The notes below the pieces were generated by a model that was given only the letters and a program-made list of their open reading frames with translations, was not told the DNA's origin and searched no databases. A program made the translations under genes and the position numbers. Shown here one piece after another: positions 49,801-58,939 of a stretch of 64,000 nt of DNA. Numbering within the stretch: the stretch's first letter is position 1; every line of letters starts with the position of its first letter. The DNA is from Opisthocomus hoazin (Eukaryota; Chordata; Aves; Opisthocomiformes; Opisthocomidae): contig NC_134443.1 of assembly GCF_030867145.1 (NCBI RefSeq), positions 2,232,001-2,296,000 of the forward strand, in the 5' to 3' direction.

Positions 49801-52800
49801 CCCCAGCTTTGGGACCATTTGGACCACACAATGTTCTTTCCTGACTTCAGACCCTTTCTGAGTAGCAGCTCACTGGATCAAGACAGCAGGGACAACGAGA
49901 GGGGCCACCAAGCCCACGCCGACCTCTGGGGACCAAGCCGACCCCCGCGATTGCCCATGACGCGGAGGTACAGATCCCGGGGCAGCTCCCGCCCCGACAG
50001 GTCTCCCGCTATCGAAGGGTAAGTGCCTCAACTACCCCCTGCAAGTCTCTCCCTGCCCCAGCTGTGGACAGAAAGTGGGATTCTGGGGAGAAACCTGGTG
50101 AAACGGGATCCTGGCACTTACGGTGGGTGACCCTTGGACCCAGAAAACGTGGGGTTTCGCATCAGATGCTCTGCCCTTTGTCCCCCCTGGCCCGAAGCGG
50201 AGCCGCGTGGTGAGAAAGGTGGGTTTTGCCTGTAACGGTGCCAGCCCTCGCCACAGGGAAGCGAGTCAGCGCTTGGGAAACTCACTCGCTTCCTCTCCCA
50301 GCCCTCCCACGCTCTGACGAGCTGGCAGCCCTCGCTCTTCGTGCTGTGCCTCTGTCTCGGGGCTCGCCCTGCCGCGGAGGGATGCACCTAGGCCCCAGCC
50401 TGGCAGCGGCGTGGCTGCGATCGATCCGAGCAGTGTTTCACGTTTTGCTGCCCGTTCTTGCTGAGCTGTGGCTGCTGCCGTGTTTGCTCAACTTGTAATA
50501 TGTTTTTTTTTTCTCTCTCTTTCGATTCCTCCCTCTTTAGAATAATACAGCAGATCTTTGCAGGGTTTTTTGCAAACTCAGCGATTCCTGGTTCGCAACA
50601 CCCTTTTTCCTGGTGAGTAGCGAGTGTGGTTTACACCGTGGCTTTGTCCTGTCCACACCAGTAAACACCAGTGGTCTGGTGCTGGGGCGCTCCGTCTCCC
50701 CAGCGTGGCTTCCCTGGGAGGATCGTGCAGACCTCGGGGCTGGTTTGGGGTGGGGGGAAACGGCTTCCGTGACTCTCTGCTCCCGTCCGCAGGAGTGGGA
50801 TGCTGCACTCGAATCCTGGGGACTACGCGTGGGGACAGAGCGGCCTTGATGCCATCGTCACCCAGGTAAGACCCTCGCCTGTGCCTGCGTGGAGAGAGTC
50901 CCAAGCTGGCTGGCCTGGGCTCCGATGGGTTTCTGTGCTCCTCCCGGGTCGGTCCCGCTGCTGGAGATGAGCCCTGGGTTTCAGATGAGGACTGGAACAC
51001 ACAGAATCCCAGCATGGCTGGGGTTGGGAGGGCCCTCTGTGGGTCACCCAGCCCAACCCCCTGCCCAAGCAGGGTCACCCAGAGCAGGCTGCACAGCACC
51101 GCAGCCAGGGGGGTTGGAATATCTCCAGAGAAGGAGACTCCACAGCCTCCCTGGGCAGCCTGGGCCAGGGCTCCGGCACCCTCAGAGGGAAGAAGTTCTT
51201 CCTCGGGTTCAGCTGGAGCTTCCTCTGCTCCAGTTTGTGCCCGTTGCCCCTTGTCCTGTCGCTGGGCACCACTGGAAAGAGTCTGGCCCCGTCCTCCTGA
51301 CCCCCCCGTGCAGATATTTAGAGGCATTTCGAAGGTCCCCTCGCAGCCTTCTCTTCTCCAGGCTGAACAAGCCCAGCTCCCTCAGCCTCTCCTCATAGGA
51401 GAGATGCTCCAGTCCCCTCCTCATCCTCGTAGCCCTCCGCTGGACTCTCTCCAGTAGCTCCTCATCTTTCTTGAACTGGGGAGCCCAGGACTGGACCCAA
51501 CACTGCAGATGGGGCCTCCCCAGGGCAGTGCAGAACGGACCGTCGGTCTCTGGCGTGGGCCCTGCGTCTGCAGAGGGGTCTAGGAGCAGGGACCGGCCCT
51601 CGCTCGAGTGGAAACGCAGCCTCTTGGGTCACCCCTTGGTCAGCCCACGCCTGGCGCAAGGCTCGCAGGTCCCTCCAAAGGCGAGTGTCTCCAGCGTCAG
51701 CGCCGAGTCCCTCAGCAGATCGAGCACTTCGCAGCCACGAGCCATTTCCCCCTGGGGTTTGTGGAGGGGTGAGCCGAGGCCGCTCCCGTTCCCTGGAAGC
51801 GTTGTCTGGCTCCTCCGAGGATCGGGGATGTCCAGCCTGCCCCAGGGCGCTGGCATCGCCGGGCTGGGAGGAGCAGACGGAGGCTGGACCGAGAGCTAAT
51901 TTGGCTGCCGCTGTCGTGCTGCCGCCTCCCGAAAGCGCCTGGCAGAGCCATCTGCTGCCATTCATACGCAGCCCCCGGCTCCCCGGGCTGCATCACACCC
52001 GCCTTACTCACCGCTTCCCAAAAGGAGCCTGCAGCCCACACGGCATCTTCCGCCTCCCAGCCCGCACCCCGCAGCGCGGAGCAAGCCCCGGCAAGCGCGG
52101 GGCGCGGGGGCTGCTGACGCAGTCCGGATTTGGGGTTGGATTTGCGGCTCCGCTCGGCTGCCCGCTGGGTCTGGAGCAGCAGCCCTGCCCATCCCGGGGT
52201 TTCGTGTCATCCCGGGCATCTCGGCGGGGCCGTCAGTTAAATGAGGCTCCAAGAAATGCTTCTCCACCCCAGCCCTGACCGTGCTTGAACCCGTTTGAGC
52301 TGACTGGCAGGTGAATCTAGGTCTGAAGAGCCTGAAACTCCTGTGAGCCGTGACACTGCTAGCGCTGGGAGGGCGGTGCTGCCAGCACCGTCGCTGCAGC
52401 TCCAGCTCAGCCCCTGTGAAGCGTCGGGCTCCGCGCAGGAGATGCAGACCCGCGGGAGCACAGGCTTTGGTGCGGCTGCTTGGTTTGGTGGCCGGACCCG
52501 ACTGAAGCAGCTTCTCTTTATAGCCCTGGGAGGTCTCCTCTCCTCCTAGCACCCAGGTCAAGCCTTGGGTGAGGCAGAGGGGGGTCCGTCTCCCTGGTGT
52601 CTGCAGTATGAGGTTCTTCCCCTGCTCAAAACATCTCTACCGACCCCGGTTCAGTTCAAAATCCTCCAGGACTGATGTAGCACCCGTGGCCGTGTCTCCC
52701 TTCCCGCCCCAGCCCCTCAGTCTCCCAGCTGTTGATGGCAGAGAAAATAGCTGGAAGGCAGCGATGTTGGAAGTGGGGCCTGCTGAGAGGCGTGGAAGTA

Positions 52801-55589
52801 AGGTCTGAACACCGAAAACGTTGCCGCAGAGGAGGGAGCGGGCACCTCTGCGCTGAATGTCCGAGCTGGGGTGAAACGGCCCGAGCTTGCTCCTGGGGCT
52901 GGGCAGCAGGAACGTTTCTGGCGAGGGAGCCAGGGCACGGCGGTGTCCGTCCCTTCAGGGCGTTGGGACGGGGTCGGGGACGTCCCCGGGGACAGCCTGC
53001 GCCGCGCTGCTCCTGCCTGGCGCTGCGAGCTCCGTGTTCGTGTGACGACGCTCTGCGCGGCACAGCCGTGTCCCCGCTCCTGAGCGTGACGTGTTGTCTT
53101 CTCCGCAGCTCTTGGGGCAGCTGGAAAACACGGGACCACCTCCAGCCGACAAGGAGAAGATCTCCTCGCTCCCGACAGTGACAGTAACTCAGGAACAAGT
53201 CGGTAAGCGAAATCAGCCGCCCGTGCCCAATGCCGCTCGCCTCCTGACACACACATCACAGACTCACAGAATGGTCGGGGTTGGCAGGGCCCTCTGTGGG
53301 TCACCCAGCCCAACCCCCTGCCCAAGCAGGGTCACCCAGAGCAGGGGGCACAGCACCGTGTCCAGGCGGGGCTGGAATATCTCCAGAGAAGGAGACTCCA
53401 CAGCCTCCCTGGGCAGCCTGGGCCAGGGCTCCGTCACCCTCAGAGGGAAGAAGTTCTTCCTCGGGTTCAGCTGGAGCTTCCTCTGCTCCAGTTTGTGCCC
53501 GTTGCCCCTTGTCCTGTCGCTGGGCACCACTGGAAAGAGTCTGGCCCCATCCTCCTGACCCCCCCCTGCAGATATTTAGAGGCATTTCTAAGGTCCCCTC
53601 GCAGCCTTCTCTTCTCCAGGCTGAACAAGCCCAGCTCCCTCAGCCTCTCCTCACAGGAGAGATGCTCCAGTCCCCTCCTCATCCTCGTAGCCCTGCGCTG
53701 GACTCTCTCCAGTAGCTCCTCATCTCTCTTGAACTGGGGAGCCCAGCACTGGACCCAGCACTGCAGATGGGGCCTCCCCAGGGCAGAGCAGAGGGGGAGG
53801 AGAACCTCGCTTGCCCTGCTGCCCACACTCCTCCTCGTGCACCCCAGGATCCCCTTGGCCTTCTGGGCACCCAGGGCACGCTGCTGGCTCATGGTCACCC
53901 TGTCGTCCCCCAGCACTCCCAGTCCCTCTCCCCAGAGCTGCTCTCCAGCAGGTTCCCCCCAGCCTGTACTGGTGCCTGGGGTTGTTCCTCCCCAGGTGCA
54001 GGACCCTGCCCTTGCCCTGGTTGAACCTCATCAGGTTCCTCTCTGCCCAGCTCTCCAGCCTGCCCAGGTCACGCTGAATGTCCTCCCGAGCTGCCCCGCT
54101 CCCTCTGCCGAGGGTCGGCCCCGGCGCTGTGTCCCGGCGCTTCCCCGGCTGCTGCGGGCGGGTGGAAGGGCCGAGCTGCTCCCTCCTCCCCAGGGCTGGA
54201 CACGCTCACCTCTCCCAGCTCGGGAGATCCCCAGCTTCGCTCCTGCTGTCGCTGCTGGAGTCCGGTTCTCCTGGAGCTCTCCGATCTCCACCAGCTCAGC
54301 CAAGGCCTCCTTCGCTCTGCAGCGCTCGCGCGGTCCCCACGCGCTGCTGTTTTGGCCTCCCGAACCCCTGATTGCTTTCCCTGCTCCCCGGGCTGGCCTC
54401 GGCGCGGGGCTGGCTCCGCTCTCGGGCCGGGAGCTGGGCTCTGCTCCTGCAGGCTGCTCCGGCTGCGTCGGGTGAGGCACGCGGGTCCCACAGCGCCGCT
54501 GGCAGCAGCACCCCGGGGGCTGCTCGTGACGGCCGGGGGTTTGCAGGGAGCTCAGCCCGGGGCTTTTTCTCCCCGTGTTTGCCGAGCGCTGTCTCTGAAG
54601 GCAGCTGGAAGGATCCCGTTCCCTCCAAGCTGCTCTGTTACTGGAAACCAAAACGCTCTGTTGAGACCAACAAACTGTTTGATTAGAAAAGCTGTTTCCA
54701 CAACAGATATTTTTGTCTGGTGCTTTTTATAGACCCGTGTCTCTCCTCCTTGTCTGGGAAGCCAGGAAGCATCTGACTTTCCATGTTGTAATGCTGGGTC
54801 TCGCCTGGCTGAAGGGACAGAGCTCGGGCCGTGCCTGGCGGGCGAGCGGGGCCGGGCGCTCGCTCTCCCCGCCAGCTGCGCTGGGTGACCGAGGAAGCAG
54901 GGACCGGGCTCTCGTGGTCACGGCGCAGCGGCAGCCGCCTGGGCTCCTGCGGAGGAGGGTGTGCGTGGAAGCCTTGCCACGCTGCCCTGAGCCTGGGCGA
55001 GGAAGTCTGGGCAGGACTCGAGCTAAAACACCCTTAGCTGGGTTGATTTTCGTCAGCGCTGGCCGCGGGCGGGGAGCATCAGGGATTTCTCCGGCACCTG
55101 GCCGGTGAGCGCTGCCGTCCGCAGCGGGGCCCTGGCTCCTGGAGCCCGGAGTCGGGATTCCCGGAGAGCCAGAGCTGCCTGCCTCACCCTCCTCGCTCGC
55201 TGCGTCTCTTCCAGACACGGGTTTGGAGTGTCCGGTGTGCAAAGAGGACTACACGGTGGCGGAGCAAGTGCGGCAGCTACCGTGCAACCACTTCTTCCAC
55301 AGCAACTGCATCGTGCCGTGGTTGGAGCTGGTAAGAGCCGGCGGCGGGGGGGCTCCGGGGGCTTCGCCGAGCCCCGCGTGGCTGCCGGGCCGGAACCGTG
55401 GCGGGGAGGCAGCCCATCCGAGCGGCGTTTCCCCGAACTCCCGCCGTTCTCTTGCAGCACGACACGTGTCCGGTGTGCAGGAAGAGCTTGAAAGGGGAAG
55501 ATTCGACTCGGCAGACGCAGAACCCCGAGGCCTCAGCGAGCAACGGCTTCAGCAGCGACAGCCAGCTACACGACCGATGGACTTTCTGA
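37852..55589 (+). CDS. RNF115: RNF115 (BCA2), RING-H2 E3 ubiquitin ligase, complete
   Basis: Nine exons join to 298 residues: 37852-37938, 46462-46520, 47589-47640, 49807-50018, 50541-50612, 50793-50865, 53109-53202, 55215-55330 and 55458-55589. Human RNF115 is 304 residues as I recall. An N-terminal zinc finger uses C17, C20, C33 and C36 ([20 protein letters not shown]). A middle segment contains [18 protein letters not shown], the basic/serine region of the RNF115/RNF126 family. The RING-H2 domain has all eight ligands: C222, C225, C240, H242, H245, C248, C259 and C262. The end is SQLHDRWTF. The RING domain recruits an E2 to ubiquitinate targets. RNF115 rather than its paralogue RNF126 is supported by the near-identical C-terminus and by synteny with POLR3C. 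Intron 1 is 8.5 kb. Confidence 0.97.
40943..41320. repeat. 42-bp minisatellite in RNF115 intron 1
   Basis: Nine near-perfect tandem copies of a 42-bp unit that reads tgccgtgcctggagggatcg and then cctcagggtggctgggtgct. The copies differ mainly at a few alternating positions (cggggtggcc/cagggtggct, gatgcc/gcaacc). The period is 14 codons, so four long frames, two per strand, run through it. None has splice or start support. Confidence 0.95.
43138..43428 (-). mobile_element. CR1 LINE fragment, antisense in RNF115 intron 1
   Basis: Antisense copy of the same CR1 family. It covers the C-terminal ORF2 codons and 3' end (antisense of [20 protein letters not shown]) but lacks the extreme 3' tail, starting at ctctgtgggtcccccagccc. 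The element 5' side breaks off after gcagatatttg. Confidence 0.92.
50997..51533 (-). mobile_element. CR1 LINE fragment, antisense in RNF115 intron 6
   Basis: Starts with cacagaatcccagcatggct, the complement of the CR1 tail, and extends into ORF2 up to the QCW-GLPSS region. It is very similar to the copy at 53255-54090, with scattered substitutions only, so both are recent on an avian scale. Confidence 0.94.
53255..54090 (-). mobile_element. CR1 LINE fragment, antisense in RNF115 intron 7
   Basis: The longest CR1 copy here, about 830 bp. It includes the tail (cacagactcacagaatggtc), the ORF2 C-terminus and upstream ORF2 codons ([18 protein letters not shown] in antisense). It begins about 50 bp after RNF115 exon 7. 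The left border near 54090 is fuzzy. The ORF2 frame is interrupted in this copy. Confidence 0.93.
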
Positions 55590-56289
55590 CGCTCGGGGGC
55601 TCGGGTCAAGTATCGTCACTGCGGGTGTACATTGTATTATAGCTCAAACAAAACAAAAAAGAGTAGCAGGAAATATAGGGCAGGGGAGGGAGCCCACCCT
55701 GTGGTATTACTGCAACGAGTGCTGTCTTCTTCCTGAAACTTTAACCTAGCATCTCCGAGCCGGTCGCGGCTCCGTTGGAATCCCCTCCTTAGTCCGGATT
55801 TCAGAGTCTTTTGGGTGATTTGACTTGATTTTATACTTGCGAAGCCTTTACTTCAAGCGTGGGCCCTTTGAAGGGGGGGGGGTGGCGCAGGGGGGTTGGG
55901 GAGACCCCCCCCCAGGCCTCTCCTCCAGCCTCCTCGCATCCCCCCGGCAAAGAGGTGGCAGATCTGGGTGGGGAAGGCGGCAGCGTCCCCGTTGCGGTGC
56001 TCCTCGTGGTGACGGATGGGGGGGGAAGGAGATTCCTGACTTCTCTGCCCCTCAAACCGAGCGGGGGGAATCGAAGCCAGGAGGGGGGGGGTCTTCCCCC
56101 TCTGCTCCGGAATTGAAGCCCCGGTGTCCCCAAACCAGCGTGCTGGGTTTGCAGAACCGAGGCGGAGGCGGCGCGGGGGCTCGGGCTGTCCCCGAGGCGC
56201 CGGCGGAGAGAAGCGGGCTGGGATCGGGCGTGCACCCAGCGGGGCTTTGCGTCTTGGCAGGGGCTGGGTTTGGTTGGGGGTTTTTTTCC

Positions 56290-56870
56290 TGGCCCTTCCC
56301 GGGTGCCCGTGTCCCCTTCCCGGGTGCCTGTGTCCCCTTCCTCAGGTGCCTGTGTCCCCTTCCTCGGGTGCCTGTGTCCCCTTCCTCAGGTGCCCGTGTC
56401 CCCTTCCTCGGGTGCCTGTGTCCCCTTCCTCAGGTGCCCGTGTCCCCTTCCCGGGTGCCCGTGTCCCCTTCCTCAGGTGCCCGTGTCCCCTTCCCGGGTG
56501 CCCGTGTCCCCTTCCCGGGTGCCCATGTCCCTCTCTCTGGGTGCCCGTGTCCCCTTCCCGGGTGCCTGTGTCCCTTTTCCAGGTGCCCGTGTCCCCTTTC
56601 CAGGTGCCCGTGTCCCCTTCCCGGGTGCCTGTGTCCCTTTTCCAGGTGCCCGTGTCCCCCTCTCTGGGTGCCTGTGTCCCCTTCCCGGCTGCCCGTGTCC
56701 CTTCCCCAGGTGCCCGTGTCCCCTTCCCCAGGTGCCCGTGTCCCCTTCCCCAGGTGCCCGTGTCTCCCTCTCCGGGTGCCCGTGTCCCCCTCTCTGGGTG
56801 CCCGTGTCCCCTTCCCAGGTGCCTGTGTCCCTTTTCCAGGTGCCCGTGTCCCCTCTCCCGGTGCCTGTGG
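56290..56870 (+). repeat. 21-bp minisatellite inside the RNF115 3' UTR
   Basis: About 27 tandem copies of a 21-bp unit, gggtgcccgtgtccccttccc, with variants (gcctg, cctcag, ttttcca). It lies between the RNF115 stop codon and its poly(A) signal, so it should be present in the mature mRNA. The seven-codon period produces Cys/Pro/Val/Ser frames of 200-400 codons, which are repeat translation only. Confidence 0.93.
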
Positions 56871-57342
56871 TGTCCCCGGGTCTGTCCCCGCCCGTCCCCC
56901 GCCCACAGCGAGGTGCCGAGGGGCCGTAGCTGCCCGGTGCCGTGCGGCCCACGTGCAGGGCACCCCGCAGGGAAGCAGACCTGACCGCGCGGCCGTCGGA
57001 GCGGCCGACTCCTCGCGCATTCTGAACTCTCCCTTAGTCCGGTAACTGTCAGAGATCTCTTTATTTTTGCAGATTATTTTTTTTCCTTTGTTTTTTATTT
57101 TTGGGTTCTTTTTGTTTTTTGGTTTTTTCCCACTTCTGTAACATTTTGTCCATGTTCAGCTCCTTGTTTCTATCGTCCGAGTAACCTCCGTGCTTACGGT
57201 ACCCACTGAACCACCACAGGGCTCGGCCCGGCGGCGGGCGGGGGGGGAGGTGGGTCGCGTCGAAACGTGTCGCCGCTGCCTCGCTGCCCACGGTGTACTG
57301 CGTACACTCGGTTTAAACTGGTGTTCGTTTGCTCTGAAGTCC

Positions 57343-57348
57343 AATAAA
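57343..57348 (+). terminator. RNF115 poly(A) signal (AATAAA)
   Basis: Canonical AATAAA about 1.75 kb after the RNF115 stop. The preceding 3' UTR holds the 21-bp array, GC-rich DNA and a T-rich stretch at 57058-57130. G-rich sequence follows about 30-60 bp downstream. Confidence 0.8.
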
Positions 57349-57536
57349 GGCCTTTATAAAGAAGCTGAGACGTGGAGAGGGATCGTTGGGGCTGGAGGGG
57401 GGGGGTGGAGGAGCCGGGGGGGCTGTTGGAGCATGACCAGGGATGGAAGTGAGCTCGGGGGGGGGGGGGGGGCTTTTCTGGTGAGAAAAATTCTGATTTA
57501 GGTGCTGGATGCACTGGTGTGGACTGAGGAGGGGTG

Positions 57537-57845
57537 ACCGGGTGTCAGGAGGCCGGGGCCAGGCTCTTTCCAGTGGTGCCCAGCGACAGGACAAGGGGCA
57601 ACGGGCACAAACTGGAGCAGAGGAAGCTCCAGCTGAACCCGAGGAAGAACTTCTTCCCTCTGAGGGTGACGGAGCCCTGGCCCAGGCTGCCCAGGGAGGC
57701 TGTGGAGTCTCCTTCTCTGGAGATATTCCAGCCCCCCTGGCCGCGGTGCTGTGCCCCCTGCTCTGGGTGACCCTGCTTGGGCAGGGGGTTGGGCTGGGTG
57801 ACCCCCAGAGGGCCCTCCCAACCCCCCCCCATGCTGGGATTCTGT
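57537..57845 (+). mobile_element. CR1 LINE 3' end between RNF115 and ITGA10
   Basis: Sense copy of the CR1 family seen elsewhere, from ggtgtcaggaggccggggcc to the tail gctgggattctgtg. It lies in the approximately 1.2-kb intergenic stretch between the two convergent genes, about 190 bp after the RNF115 poly(A) signal. The remainder of that stretch (57846-58620) is GC-rich with no gene that I can support. Confidence 0.94.
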
Positions 57846-58640
57846 GCCCAGCCCCGGGACGGTGTTTTTGAGGCATCGGCAGCTGCGGGTGAGTCTGATC
57901 CCCCAGGACTGGGCTCCTGGGGGGCCGATACCCAACGCTGCCGCCGCCGTTCGCGTGCTTCGGCGGGAGGAAGGCAGGGAGGTGGGCGCGCCGACGCCCG
58001 CCCTGCGCCCAGCCACGAGCCCTGGCACCGAGACCGAGGATCTTGGGCTTCCACGGGCCGGGCTGGGACCGAGGAGCCGACGACCGGCTCTGGGCCGCGG
58101 GGGCTGGCGGCGGCGGGAGGGAAAAGGCTTCAACTGCGGCTGGATCCTGGTTTAAGCGTTTTCTTTGCCTGATCTCAGTGCTTTTCCCTCTTTCTCAGCA
58201 TTTCACGCTCCCCCGCAGTGCCCTGCACGCAGGGTGGGTTTGGGGGGGCTGCGCACCGTCTAGGGATGGTTGGGGTCACGCCAGGTGCCCGCTCCTGGTC
58301 CTCCCTCGCACACGGTGCCGGCTCAGCCCCAAAGTGCTGGAAATTGGGGATTTTTTCCCCCGTGGGGCAGAATTGAAGCCAATCGCTTCCCCAGGAGCCT
58401 GGCCGGGCCCTGAGGGACCCCGCGAGGGACCTTGGCGGGGGGGTTTGGGGTACCCAGAGGACGTGCACCCCTCGTCTCCCTGCTGCTTTCTGTTCCCTGG
58501 CCCTGGCTGCTGTCACGCCGGGGCGTTGCGGTGGTTTTTCTGGGTGGGGGAAGGGTTGCCACGGCCGGACATGGGCACAGGGACGCAGGCAGAGCACGGC
58601 CTCGGGTACCGCACGCCCCAGCGTCTCCGCGGGGCTGAGC

Positions 58641-58646
58641 TTTATT
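58641..58646 (-). terminator. ITGA10 poly(A) signal (AATAAA on minus strand)
   Basis: TTTATT on the plus strand, about 295 bp downstream of the ITGA10 stop codon in the direction of transcription. The resulting 3' UTR would be about 310-320 nt. Confidence 0.75.
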
Positions 58647-58939
58647 GGTGGAGCCGCTCGGTTCAGCCCGGTTCCTTCCCCCTTCCCCCACCTCCGCCAC
58701 CACCCCCGAGTCCTTCGGGTCCAACCCGGGGGGCTCCTTCGCCCCGACGCCGGACCCCGACCTCGCCCGGCTGCATCCGCGTGCCAGCCCAGTCCAGCCC
58801 CCGCCGAGGCATCGCCCTCCGCACGGATGGAGCCGAGGCGGGGGGGTGGCAGAGCCCCGAGCCCCCCGTTGTCCCCAAGGGTGGGGAAGGGTCTTGTCCC
58901 TTCCCGACGCTGCCGGGCTCGAGGGGCCACCGCCTGCCA

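Noticed and set aside
37852-55589. Assignment of the RING gene to RNF126
   Set aside because: The N-terminus, the FAELW-type junction region, the C-terminal SQLHDRWTF and the neighbouring POLR3C all fit RNF115.
55825-57045. 406-codon Cys/Pro-rich frame downstream of RNF115
   Set aside because: It is the RNF115 3' UTR with its 21-bp minisatellite. The composition is that of the repeat, with no known domain.
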